From NCBI RefSeq assembly GCF_014651775.1, contig NZ_BMXN01000011.1, positions 47,983 to 111,982 on the forward strand: a DNA stretch of 64,000 nt, read 5' to 3'. The notes beneath the pieces are model-generated. The model searched no databases. It saw nothing but the letters and a program-made list of their open reading frames with translations, and was not told the origin of the DNA. Shown one piece after another: positions 11,694-19,550 of the stretch (position 1 is its first letter; each line of letters starts with the position of its first letter). This DNA comes from Vreelandella hamiltonii. GTDB taxonomy: Bacteria; Pseudomonadota; Gammaproteobacteria; Pseudomonadales; Halomonadaceae. The position numbers and the translations under genes were made by a program.

Positions 11694-12539
11694 TTACTCC
11701 GGGACCAACCAGGACGTACGGAAGCGGCTGTGCTCGCCCAGCGTCGGTGTTATCTGTGACATGGCATTGATCAGACGCTCCTCCAGCCCCCAGGGGGGGT
11801 TGACGACCAGCATGCCGCTTCCGTACATGCCGCGGGCACCCGCTTCAGGGGCACGTAGCAGCAGTTCGCTTTGCCAGATTTTGCGAATTCCGCTGTCACG
11901 CAGGCCTGCCAGCAGCGCTTGATGGTGTTCGGCAGGTAATAACGGATACCAGATCATCACCACGGCATGCCTGGCTTTCTCAAGCACGTAGGCCGTGCTT
12001 TCCACCACTTCGTGGTACTCGATCTTGCGCTCGTAGCTGGGATCCATCAACACACACACCCTGGGGGTCGATGCCGGTACCTGATGGCGCAGGCCGACCA
12101 ACCCATCGCCGAAGATACGCGTCGCCCGCTTGGGCAGCGACTGGCTGGCGAGATGTTCGTGCTCACCGGGATGCAGTTCGAACAGGATCAGCCGATCCTC
12201 TGAGCGCAGACGCTGGGCGAGCCACCAGGGAGAACCCGGATAGCAGGCCAGTGTATCAGCGTCTGGCTGGGCACTGGCCACGGACTCGAGCCAGGCGCCT
12301 AGCAGCGGATCTGCCAACTGCTGGCGATGCTGCCAGAGCGGTAAAACGCCCTCACGATACTCCAGCAACCGCTGTGTCTCTTCGGTAGCCAGCGGATAGA
12401 AGCCTCTGCCCGCATGGGTATCCACATATGTAATTGCTGATTTTTTACGTAACAGATGATCAATGACGGCATAGAGCGTCAGATGCTTCTGAACATCGGC
12501 GAAGTTACCGGCATGGTAGGCGTGTTGGTATGACAGCAT
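11694..12539 (-). CDS. rlmJ: 23S rRNA (adenine(2030)-N6)-methyltransferase RlmJ
   Basis: Class I SAM methyltransferase of 281 residues in the YhiR/RlmJ family that methylates A2030 of 23S rRNA. The typical N terminus MLSYQHAYHAGNFADVQKH is present. TYVDTHAGRGFYPL fits the SAM-binding segment, and LMDPSYERK occupies the catalytic (D/N)PP(Y/F)-type position, with Ser in place of the second Pro as seen in this family. It is convergent with mnmE and follows the OmpA-like gene on the same strand, from which it is separated by a hairpin. Confidence 0.93.
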   Translation of the reverse strand: MLSYQHAYHAGNFADVQKHLTLYAVIDHLLRKKSAITYVDTHAGRGFYPLATEETQRLLEYREGVLPLWQHRQQLADPLLGAWLESVASAQPDADTLACYPGSPWWLAQRLRSEDRLILFELHPGEHEHLASQSLPKRATRIFGDGLVGLRHQVPASTPRVCVLMDPSYERKIEYHEVVESTAYVLEKARHAVVMIWYPLLPAEHHQALLAGLRDSGIRKIWQSELLLRAPEAGARGMYGSGMLVVNPPWGLEERLINAMSQITPTLGEHSRFRTSWLVPE

Positions 12540-12557
12540 GAGGATGCCTATATAAAC

Positions 12558-12591
12558 AGAACGCCCGCTATGTGAGCATAGCGGGCGTTCT
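12558..12591 (-). terminator. Hairpin terminator of the OmpA-like lipoprotein gene
   Basis: A 15-bp perfect stem (12558-12572 with 12577-12591) and 4-base loop lie 24 bases beyond the stop of the minus-strand gene at 12616 and just upstream of the rlmJ start. On the minus strand it is followed by a T/A-rich stretch. Confidence 0.7.
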
Positions 12592-12615
12592 AGAGCAATG
12601 CAGAGTTTTTACGGC

Positions 12616-13290
12616 TTATTGGCCATTGCCTGTCGGCGTCAGCGTGATTTCGACACGACGGTTTTGTGCACGCCCCTGTTCGGAGTCATTGCTGGCAACC
12701 GGCCGAGTCGCACCGTAACCCAAGGTGTTCAGACGCATGGAGGAAACGCCATTCTGCCCCAGGTAACGACCTACCGATTCGGCACGGCGCTCGGAAAGCC
12801 GCTGGTTATAATCCGCGTTGCCCGTGCTGTCGGTGTGGCCAGCAATATTGACGCGGGTATCCGTGTACTGGGTCAAGACATTGGCGACTTCATTGAGTGC
12901 ACTGCGTGCGTCGCTGGTCAGGTCAGCAGAGTCGAAACCAAAGGTCACGCTGCTGGGCATGTTCAAGACGATGTCGTCGCCGCGACGGTCGATCTCGATA
13001 CGAGACCCCTGCAGGTTTTCACGCAGCTGCTGCTCCTGGCGGTCCATGTAGGCCCCGACCCCAGCACCGGCGGCGGCGCCAACCGCTGCCCCGATCAACG
13101 CTCGGTCACGACGGCTAGTGCTTCCATCACCAGACAAGGCACCCGCTGCGGCACCAATGGCTGCCCCAATGCCCGTACCCACCGCTGTACTGGAGCGTTG
13201 TGTTTGACCACCATAAGGGTCGGTGGTGGCACAGCCCGCCACCAGAATAGCCGCCGCCAACGGGGTCAGTAGTCGGAACATACGCATCAC
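12616..13290 (-). CDS. OmpA-family lipoprotein with glycine-zipper segment (YiaD-like)
   Basis: Outer-membrane lipoprotein of 224 residues. A signal peptide ends in the lipobox LVAGC (Cys about residue 19). Next comes a glycine-zipper region made of GIGAAIGAAAGAL and LIGAAVGAAAGAGVGAYMD. The C-terminal OmpA peptidoglycan-binding domain shows FGFDSADLTSDA and NIAGHTDSTGNADYNQRLSE, with the Asp and Arg that bind diaminopimelate. It resembles E. coli YiaD and probably anchors the outer membrane to the cell wall. It is a single gene, downstream of hemW on the same strand and ended by its own hairpin. Confidence 0.9.
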   Translation of the reverse strand: MMRMFRLLTPLAAAILVAGCATTDPYGGQTQRSSTAVGTGIGAAIGAAAGALSGDGSTSRRDRALIGAAVGAAAGAGVGAYMDRQEQQLRENLQGSRIEIDRRGDDIVLNMPSSVTFGFDSADLTSDARSALNEVANVLTQYTDTRVNIAGHTDSTGNADYNQRLSERRAESVGRYLGQNGVSSMRLNTLGYGATRPVASNDSEQGRAQNRRVEITLTPTGNGQ

Positions 13291-13331
13291 TCACTCCTTT
13301 TACGATTAGGTTTTGCCTTTGTTATCACTGC

Positions 13332-14501
13332 TCACTCATCACTGATCAGTGCCAGCAGTTCGTTCAAGAATAATAGACCTTGAGGAGAAGCACGCAGCTT
13401 TTCGGGCATTTCCACCAAAAGTCCTTTTTCGTGAGCGATTTGTAAACGGTCAAGTAACAGTTCGACAGGCTGGCCCGTATGCGCTTGCCATGTCTTCAGG
13501 CTTGCCCCTTCCGTCAATCGCAGTGCATTCATGGCAAATTCCAGCGGCAGCTCATCGGCTTCGATCGGCTGTTTGCCGGCCACGAAACCACGTGGATCGT
13601 CGAGACGCCTCAAATAAGACTGAGGCTGGCGGGTTTTCCAGCGGCGTTCGATCTGCCATTGGCCATTCTCGTCGATACACGTCAACTTGCCGTGGGCACC
13701 CGCTCCAATGCCCAGATAGTCGCCGAAGCGCCAATAGTTCAGATTGTGCTGGCTTTGTGAGCCGAGGCGCGCATAGGCCGATATTTCATAACGCTGCAGC
13801 CCTGCCCGTTCAAGGCGCACATGCCCTGCTTCCTGAATGTCCCACAGCGCTTCCTCTTCCGGTAACGGAGGAGGATGTGAGAAAAAAGCCGTATTGGGTT
13901 CCAGGGTCAATTGGTACCAGGAGAGGTGTTCCGGCGCCAATGCCAAGGCCTGGTCGATGTCTTCCATGGCCTGTTCAGGCGTTTGCTGGGGAAGCCCATG
14001 CATCAAGTCGATGTTGATATTATCGAAGCCCGCCGACCTGGCCTGCCCCACGGCCGTCAATGCCTCTTGCCCACTGTGGATGCGCCCCAGGGCCTCTAGC
14101 TGCACCGGACGAAAACTCTGTATCCCCAGCGACAGCCGGTTGATACCCGCCTCTCGGTAACCTACGAAACGCTGCTGTTCGGTCGTGCCTGGGTTGGCTT
14201 CCAGAGTGATCTCGATGGTCGGTGCAAACGCCAAACGCTGCTGAATACCCTGAAACAGCCGCTGATAGAAGTCCGGCGAGAGCAGGCTAGGCGTCCCGCC
14301 GCCAATGAAGATCGTTTGCAGAGGGCGTTCGGCTGCCAGAGGAAGATCGTGCTCCAGATCAGCCAATAGCGCAGCCAGATACGCCTCTTCAGGGAGCCCT
14401 TGGGCGCCTGGCTCGTGAGAGTTGAAATCGCAATAAGGGCACTTGCGAACACACCACGGGGTGTGGATGTAAAGCGACAGGGGCGGCAGTGCCTCAGCCA
14501 T
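13332..14501 (-). CDS. hemW: Radical SAM heme chaperone HemW
   Basis: Radical SAM protein of 389 residues related to coproporphyrinogen dehydrogenase but acting as a heme chaperone. The 4Fe-4S motif CVRKCPYC (CxxxCxxC) follows LYIHTPW near the N terminus, with a further F-x-SH. IFIGGGTPSLL is the SAM-binding GGGTP motif. The HNxxYW-type motif HNLNYWRFGDYLGIGAGAHG is characteristic of HemW. It overlaps the end of rdgB by 8 bases; this rdgB-hemW pair is common in proteobacteria. The name hemN is often misapplied to this family. Confidence 0.95.
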   Translation of the reverse strand: MAEALPPLSLYIHTPWCVRKCPYCDFNSHEPGAQGLPEEAYLAALLADLEHDLPLAAERPLQTIFIGGGTPSLLSPDFYQRLFQGIQQRLAFAPTIEITLEANPGTTEQQRFVGYREAGINRLSLGIQSFRPVQLEALGRIHSGQEALTAVGQARSAGFDNINIDLMHGLPQQTPEQAMEDIDQALALAPEHLSWYQLTLEPNTAFFSHPPPLPEEEALWDIQEAGHVRLERAGLQRYEISAYARLGSQSQHNLNYWRFGDYLGIGAGAHGKLTCIDENGQWQIERRWKTRQPQSYLRRLDDPRGFVAGKQPIEADELPLEFAMNALRLTEGASLKTWQAHTGQPVELLLDRLQIAHEKGLLVEMPEKLRASPQGLLFLNELLALISDE

Positions 14502-15102
14502 GCGCCACCTTCAGGATATCCACGAGATCGTGCAGCGCACGCCCGCGGTGGCTCAACCGGTTCTTGGACTCTGACGCCAGCTCAGCCACGCTCATGCCTT
14601 GATCCGGTAACCAGAACAGAGGATCGTAACCAAACCCACCATCCCCACGGGGATGCGCCAGAATTTCGCCTTCCCAGCTGCGCTGTACGATGACGGGGAC
14701 AGGGTCTTCGGCATGACGCAAATAGACCAGCACACACCAGTAGCGGCCACTGCGCTGGCCTTCCGCACAGTCGGCAAGCGCCGCCAGCAGTTTCTGATTG
14801 TTGCGTTCGTCACTCTTCGGCTCACCGGCATAACGCGCAGAGTAGATACCTGGTGCTCCTTGCAGTGCATCCACCTCCAGCCCCGAATCGTCTGCCAGGG
14901 CAGGTAACCCGCTGACTCGGCTGGCTTCACGAGCTTTTAACAGCGCATTCTCAACGAAGGTCAGTCCGGTTTCTTCCACGTCTTGCACGCCAAACTCTGC
15001 CTGTGCTCTTACATCGAGCCCAAGCGGGGCAAGTAACTGATTGAACTCTTTAAGTTTTCCTGCGTTTCCACTGGCCAGGACAAGCGTCGTACCCGTCGAC
15101 AT
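14494..15102 (-). CDS. rdgB: XTP/dITP diphosphatase (RdgB/HAM1)
   Basis: Nucleotide-pool sanitising pyrophosphatase of 202 residues that hydrolyses dITP, ITP and XTP to monophosphates so they are not built into DNA. Family motifs are SGNAGKLKEF at the N terminus, TFVENALLKAR, ADDSGLEVDAL and GFGYDPLFW, ending with SHRGRAL. It overlaps hemW by 8 bases and is the first gene of that pair. Upstream is an AT-rich 250-bp gap shared with the divergent csgD. Confidence 0.96.
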   Translation of the reverse strand: MSTGTTLVLASGNAGKLKEFNQLLAPLGLDVRAQAEFGVQDVEETGLTFVENALLKAREASRVSGLPALADDSGLEVDALQGAPGIYSARYAGEPKSDERNNQKLLAALADCAEGQRSGRYWCVLVYLRHAEDPVPVIVQRSWEGEILAHPRGDGGFGYDPLFWLPDQGMSVAELASESKNRLSHRGRALHDLVDILKVAHG

Positions 15103-15383
15103 ATCGAAACCTCCAAACAGGGAGCCTCAGTTTACGCTGAACAGAAACACAGCTAAAGCACATGGAATGTTTACCCAGCGTATTTTTATGGTTACCGCCC
15201 AATCGTTCGAAGATGACTCATTTATAAAATATAAATCAATAACTTGGCTTTTAGATAAAAAAAGAATAACAATATGAAAATTACTTTACTCATTATTTTG
15301 ATAACATTTCTTTACGAAAAGTATCTTATAGGCAACACTGTTAGGGTCGCCTGCTGATGTTCTCCTTGAATGAGGCTCCCCCA
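15103..15383. promoter_or_regulatory. AT-rich divergent region upstream of csgD, with a 27-codon leader frame
   Basis: The stretch from about 15180 to 15345 is much richer in A+T than its surroundings and separates rdgB (-) from csgD (+). Long, AT-rich, heavily regulated upstream regions are known for csgD in enterobacteria; a similar role here is inferred. A small frame (ATG 15274 to TGA 15357, 27 residues, hydrophobic N-terminal half) ends overlapping an ATG of the csgD frame. I see no reliable -10/-35 pair. Confidence 0.5.
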
Positions 15384-16076
15384 ATGTCCCAGCAAAAGAC
15401 CCCCGGCTTGGTGTACATCGTCACCGAAAAAAGCCCTCAAGCACAGCTATTTGCTGATTACCTGCATGAGCACACGGGCTGCAGTGTGAGCGTTCACTCA
15501 CCTGCTGCTCAACTGCCTGCGACAATCACCGATCGACTGTTGATCCTCATCGACAGCGACCATATCGGCGTCGATGCACTGCCAGAATGGCAGGACAAAC
15601 TGTCGGATTCGCTCGCGAAATCACCGCTGGCAGCCTTCAATGTGCGAGATATGGATCACGCCTTGGAAGCACTCTCCTGCGCTCATTTGAAAGGCGTTTT
15701 TTACCGGGACGAAAGCCTGGAAGTGATCTGCAAGGGCATCCTCTCATTGCTGGAGGGGGAGTTGTGGATGTCACGCGACTTGATGGCGCGGCTTATCCTT
15801 TTTTACCGCAAGTATCAGAGCAACGCCTTTCGCCCGGCTTGTGGCCTGACCAATCGAGAGATGGAAATCATTTCACTGCTGAGCAATGGGTCGTCCAACC
15901 AGCAAATCGCCGACAAGCTGTTCGTCAGTGAGCACACGGTGAAGTCACATCTTTACAATATCTTCAGAAAAATCAACGTACACAATCGTATTCAGGCGCT
16001 CAACTGGATCCACCAGAACCTGGGCCCCATCCTCCCCAACATGGAGGCCGCGCGAAGCCTGCAACGGCATCGCTAG
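15384..16076 (+). CDS. csgD: CsgD-type LuxR-family curli/biofilm regulator
   Basis: Transcription factor of 230 residues. The N-terminal receiver-like region shows strand patterns but no obvious full phosphoacceptor set. The C-terminal LuxR helix-turn-helix reads LTNREMEIISLLSNG, then NQQIADKLFVSEHTVKSHLYNIFRKI. The block after it (NVHNRIQALNWIHQNL) and the GVFYRDE segment in the middle match E. coli CsgD closely. I chose ATG 15384 because GAGG lies 8 bases upstream; ATG 15357 would add nine residues and couple to the small leader frame. It is followed by csgE after 17 bases, so csgDEFG form one operon that CsgD may itself control, along with csgBA. Confidence 0.9.
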   Translation: MSQQKTPGLVYIVTEKSPQAQLFADYLHEHTGCSVSVHSPAAQLPATITDRLLILIDSDHIGVDALPEWQDKLSDSLAKSPLAAFNVRDMDHALEALSCAHLKGVFYRDESLEVICKGILSLLEGELWMSRDLMARLILFYRKYQSNAFRPACGLTNREMEIISLLSNGSSNQQIADKLFVSEHTVKSHLYNIFRKINVHNRIQALNWIHQNLGPILPNMEAARSLQRHR

Positions 16077-16093
16077 GCACAGGGGTAAACGCC

Positions 16094-16609
16094 ATGAACC
16101 TTCGCCATTTCTTGATCATGACGGTACTGCTGAGCTCAGGATCAGGGCTTTACAGTCACGCCAATGAACCTGCTGACCCCGCCAGCACCTTGCCCGTCAA
16201 TGAGCAAGCGGAGATAGATGCCATCAATCAGCTGTCGAGCCCAGATGGCCCGGAAGTTCAAGGCCGAGTGAACAGGGGCAGTGAGCTGACCGGCATCATG
16301 GTAGATCGAACGATCACCATGGCCGGAAAAACGTTCTATCGCGCCTTCAGTCAGCGGGCGATGGATAACCTGATCATCGGCAACGCCACCCTGACCATTC
16401 AAGAGCGCCCAGATGCTCGCTGGGGAAGCCAGATCTGGGTCATGGAAGGCAACCGCATGTATTTCAGAACACAGCTCTCTCCCCGAATCAACGAAGCGGA
16501 CCGTGTTGCCGGAGAAGCTGTAAATATCGTGGAAGAAGCGCTGCTTCAACAGCAGCTTACCGCCGCCATCACATCCGATAAAGACCTGGGTAGAGAGGAG
16601 TTGAACTGA
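16094..16609 (+). CDS. csgE: Curli assembly/transport factor CsgE
   Basis: Periplasmic specificity factor of 171 residues that forms a nonameric cap on the CsgG channel and directs CsgA to it. A signal peptide is visible (hydrophobic residues about 6-20). The conserved core contains GIMVDRTITMAGKTFYRAFSQ, here split in function around ITMAGKTFYRAF, and TIQERPDARWGSQIWV, both closely matching E. coli CsgE. The mature N terminus is about 40 residues longer than in E. coli. Its TGA overlaps the csgF ATG (TGATG at 16607-16611), suggesting translational coupling. Confidence 0.93.
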   Translation: MNLRHFLIMTVLLSSGSGLYSHANEPADPASTLPVNEQAEIDAINQLSSPDGPEVQGRVNRGSELTGIMVDRTITMAGKTFYRAFSQRAMDNLIIGNATLTIQERPDARWGSQIWVMEGNRMYFRTQLSPRINEADRVAGEAVNIVEEALLQQQLTAAITSDKDLGREELN

Positions 16610-17028
16610 TGAACACTCACCGCAAAGCCTGCGCTTTCGCTACGGCTGTCATGTTGGGAGTCGTTACTCTTGAGAGCGTTGCAGGCGAATTGATCTATCG
16701 CCCATTGAACCCTTCGTTTGGAGGGGACCCGTTCATGGGCACCTATCTGCTGGGCAAAGCCCAGTCACAGGATACCAACGTCGATCCCAACGCACGCGGT
16801 ATCGAGCCGATCTCTTCCACCGAGCGACTCATCCAAAGCCTGGAGAGTCGGCTGATCTCTCAGCTGATCACGGATGTCGGGGCGGGCAACATTGGAGAGG
16901 GCTCCTTCGATAGCGGTGAATTTAGCGTCGTCGTCCGCGATGAAGGGGGGCAACTGATCGTGAGAGTGGTGGATAAAGTCACTGGCGACGTGACCAACAT
17001 CAGCGTCGGTGGGCTATTCAACCCTTAG
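16609..17028 (+). CDS. csgF: Curli assembly factor CsgF
   Basis: Secreted 139-residue accessory protein that binds the outer face of CsgG and anchors the nucleator CsgB at the cell surface. After a signal peptide (cleavage near residue 26) comes ELIYRPLNPSFGGDP, the conserved N-terminal segment that inserts into the CsgG barrel and forms a second constriction in E. coli. Glycine-rich beta sequence follows. The start overlaps the csgE stop. A 60-base gap separates it from csgG. Confidence 0.94.
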   Translation: MNTHRKACAFATAVMLGVVTLESVAGELIYRPLNPSFGGDPFMGTYLLGKAQSQDTNVDPNARGIEPISSTERLIQSLESRLISQLITDVGAGNIGEGSFDSGEFSVVVRDEGGQLIVRVVDKVTGDVTNISVGGLFNP

Positions 17029-17088
17029 CAGCGTTTCGGCACACACAACACATAACACCATCACTTACAGTGTCGTCAGGGGATCAAC

Positions 17089-17919
17089 ATGAAAATCATC
17101 GCGTCCATGCTCCTTGTCAGCCTCCTGAGTGGCTGCGCAGGAATGGTGGCCAACTCCGAAAACCTTGAAGGAGCGCAGGCCACACTTACCCCCAGAGGAG
17201 CCACGTACCAGGACCTGGTATCGCTACCGCCACCCGCAGGCAAAATTTTCGTTTCTGTGTATGACTTTCGTGATCAGACCGGGCAGTACCGTCCCGCACC
17301 TGCCAGCACCTTTTCAACGGCGGTGACGCAGGGGGCTGCCGCCATGCTGACCGGCGCTTTGGCTGATTCGGGATGGTTCATACCGCTGGAGCGGGTAGGG
17401 TTACAAAACCTGTTGACGGAACGACGTATCATCCGCGCAGAGTTCGAGCGTTTTGGCCAACCCGATAATTTGCCTTCTCTCAGAGCAGCTTCCGTCATGC
17501 TGGAAGGCGGCATCATTGCCTATGAATCCAACATCCGTACGGGGGGGGCCGGGGCTGAATACTTCGGTATTGGTGCGTCGGGACAGTATCAAGTAGACCA
17601 GGTCACCGTGAATTTGCGCGCCGTGGAGATCTCGACGGGTGAAATTCTGGCCAACGTGACCACGACCAAAACCATTTATTCCAAAGAGCTGCGTGCCGGT
17701 GTTTACCGTTTCATCGATTTCAGGCGTCTTCTGGAAGCCGAGGCAGGTATCACCACGAACGAGCCCGTTCAGTTGGCCGTCATGTCAGCCATTGAATCTG
17801 CGGTCATTCACCTGATCGCACGTGGCGTCGAAAACAATCTATGGAACTTGCCCAACGGCACGACGCTGCAAAATACCGTACTAGCAGACTATCTGAATGC
17901 GCCAATACCTGCTTTGTAA
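17089..17919 (+). CDS. csgG: Curli secretion channel lipoprotein CsgG
   Basis: Outer-membrane lipoprotein of 276 residues that forms the nonameric curli export channel. The lipobox LLSGC puts the lipidated Cys at residue 16. The body aligns well with E. coli CsgG: GKIFVSVYDFRDQTGQY, GWFIPLERVGLQNLLTERR, YFGIGASGQYQVDQ and RFIDFRRLLEAE. In the constriction loop the E. coli residues Tyr51, Asn55 and Phe56 correspond here to Ala70, Thr74 and Phe75 (precursor numbering), so the eyelet should be chemically different and probably wider. It is the last gene of csgDEFG, followed by a strong terminator. Confidence 0.95.
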   Translation: MKIIASMLLVSLLSGCAGMVANSENLEGAQATLTPRGATYQDLVSLPPPAGKIFVSVYDFRDQTGQYRPAPASTFSTAVTQGAAAMLTGALADSGWFIPLERVGLQNLLTERRIIRAEFERFGQPDNLPSLRAASVMLEGGIIAYESNIRTGGAGAEYFGIGASGQYQVDQVTVNLRAVEISTGEILANVTTTKTIYSKELRAGVYRFIDFRRLLEAEAGITTNEPVQLAVMSAIESAVIHLIARGVENNLWNLPNGTTLQNTVLADYLNAPIPAL

Positions 17920-17937
17920 TCAATGACGGCGTTAGTT

Positions 17938-17985
17938 CATAAAAAGACGCGGCCCTATCTTTGGATAGGGCCGCGTCTTTTTATG
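17938..17985 (+). terminator. Strong terminator after csgG
   Basis: A 22-bp perfect inverted repeat (17938-17959 with 17964-17985), 4-base loop, GC-rich core and flanking A/T tracts. It separates csgDEFG from csgBA, which therefore probably has its own promoter in the 150-bp AT-rich stretch that follows (17990-18141). Confidence 0.9.
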
Positions 17986-18141
17986 CCATCACAGCATTAG
18001 GAAATTCATACTTTTTTGGTAGTAAATTATGAGAAAAACCCTCTCGTAACTATTCAAACTGCTTATGGCGTCAACCCAATAATCGATCAAACTCAACACA
18101 TGAAATACAAAACGATACAAAAAGTTTCAGAGGGATGAAAA

Positions 18142-18660
18142 ATGAAACCTTCCGCAGCATCTCACACCAGTAACAAGACGCGACTCCTGAAGATCGCCGC
18201 TTCAAGCCTGGTGGCAGCGATGGTATCGATTTCAGCCTCGGCCAACGCCGCTGACCAACGTATCGAACAGTATTTCAATTCGGTAGACACTGCCAGGCAA
18301 GGCAACTACAGCATCATCGAGCAAGTCGGCAATAACAATCAGGCAATGGTTTCACAGTCTTACTCAGCGAGTTACCAGAGAGGCAACTTTTCTCGAATCA
18401 CTCAGCTGGGCAGCAGAAACATTGCCGTCATGGAGCAACGTGGGGGAAATAACTTCGGGGTGGTATTCCAACAAGGCAACCATCACAAAGCACATCTCAC
18501 CCAAGCTGGAAACCAACAATCGCTTGAAGCCTATATCAATCAAGTGGGTCATCAAAGCGATATCCAAGTTTCACAATCGGGGAGTGGCTACCGCAGCATC
18601 GGCGTAGAGCAACAAGCCTACTCCAGCACCCTGCGCCCAGTCACCGTCGAAACTTACTGA
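18142..18660 (+). CDS. csgB: Minor curlin / nucleator CsgB
   Basis: Secreted curlin of 172 residues. The signal peptide ends around AASANAAD (about residue 36), with a longer, basic N terminus than usual. The mature part has about five imperfect 22-residue repeats with the curlin pattern S/N-x5-Q-x-G-x4-N/A-x5-Q, for example SIIEQVGNNNQAMVSQ, SRITQLGSRNIAVMEQ and AYINQVGHQSDIQVSQ. By position and repeat type it is the surface nucleator for CsgA; its C-terminal repeat is degenerate, as in E. coli CsgB. It lies 57 bases upstream of csgA. Confidence 0.88.
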   Translation: MKPSAASHTSNKTRLLKIAASSLVAAMVSISASANAADQRIEQYFNSVDTARQGNYSIIEQVGNNNQAMVSQSYSASYQRGNFSRITQLGSRNIAVMEQRGGNNFGVVFQQGNHHKAHLTQAGNQQSLEAYINQVGHQSDIQVSQSGSGYRSIGVEQQAYSSTLRPVTVETY

Positions 18661-18717
18661 GTTGCTGCCGCTATCTCAGTAACCAACGAAGCAAGCCATC
18701 ATAAAGGGGATGTAACC

Positions 18718-19500
18718 ATGAAAACTCAAATCACTACTATCGCTGCTGCCATCGCACTGACCATGAGCGCTGCCGCCATGGCACAAACGGCTCCCAGCTG
18801 GCAGTTCAACGGCTCCCGCGCAGCGGTCGATAGCATGGCTGGTTCACTGTATGCCGGCAGTGCCGTAGGCAGCGACTCCCAGATCGAGCAAAACGGTGAC
18901 TTGAACCGTACCTCGGTCACCCAGTGGGGCACCCAGGATTCTCGCATCAAGCAGGAAGGTAGCTTCAACCGTGCTAACGTCACTCAAGACGAAATCGTCG
19001 GCACTGCCAGCACCGCGCCTGGTAACAACTACTCCACGATTACCCAGTCCGGCCAGTTGAACACTGCCTACGTTACCCAGGAAGGCGTCACCAACGACTC
19101 CATCGTCGTACAGAGTGGCAAAGGCAACCTGGCCAACGTGGACCAGCAAGGTCAGCTCAACGACTCTTGGGTACAGCAGGAAGGTTGGGCTAACGAGTCC
19201 AACGTGGTGCAAGATGGCGATTTTAACGATAGCTACGTGAAAGCATCCGGCAACTTCAACCGCACTTACACTACCCAAACCGGTGATGAGCTGGACAGCG
19301 ATATCATCCTCAATGGCAGCTTCAACTACGCAGCCGTCACTCAAACCGGCTACGGTCATGACTCTTTCATCAGCACCAATGGAAGTCTTAACACCCACTT
19401 CGTCAACCAAAGTGGTGCCTTTAACGGAGCAGGCCAGCACTTCTCGCAAATCGTGACCAACGGCAATGGCAACTACAACGTGGTCAGCCAAGGCCACTAA
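18718..19500 (+). CDS. csgA: Major curlin CsgA with about nine amyloid repeats
   Basis: Secreted amyloid subunit of 260 residues with a clear signal peptide (cleavage after MSAAAMA, residue 22). After a spacer, repeats of about 22 residues begin at SQIEQNGDLNRTSVTQ and recur at SRIKQEGSFNRANVTQ, STITQSGQLNTAYVTQ, SIVVQSGKGNLANVDQ, SWVQQEGWANESNVVQ, SYVKASGNFNRTYTTQ, SDIILNGSFNYAAVTQ, SFISTNGSLNTHFVNQ and SQIVTNGNGNYNVVSQ: nine in all, against five in E. coli. Many repeats carry an Asp before the next Ser, making the protein acidic, which fits a halophile. A good ribosome-binding site (AAGGGGATG) precedes the start, and a terminator follows directly. Confidence 0.95.
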   Translation: MKTQITTIAAAIALTMSAAAMAQTAPSWQFNGSRAAVDSMAGSLYAGSAVGSDSQIEQNGDLNRTSVTQWGTQDSRIKQEGSFNRANVTQDEIVGTASTAPGNNYSTITQSGQLNTAYVTQEGVTNDSIVVQSGKGNLANVDQQGQLNDSWVQQEGWANESNVVQDGDFNDSYVKASGNFNRTYTTQTGDELDSDIILNGSFNYAAVTQTGYGHDSFISTNGSLNTHFVNQSGAFNGAGQHFSQIVTNGNGNYNVVSQGH

Positions 19501-19519
19501 GCAATACCGAATGCTCGCT

Positions 19520-19545
19520 ACCGCCCCTTCGGGGGCGGTTTTTTT
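19520..19545 (+). terminator. Terminator after csgA
   Basis: An 8-bp GC stem (19520-19527 with 19532-19539) with the stable TTCG loop and a run of T lies 20 bases after the csgA stop. No csgC-like gene intervenes. Confidence 0.9.
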
Positions 19546-19550
19546 ATGCC

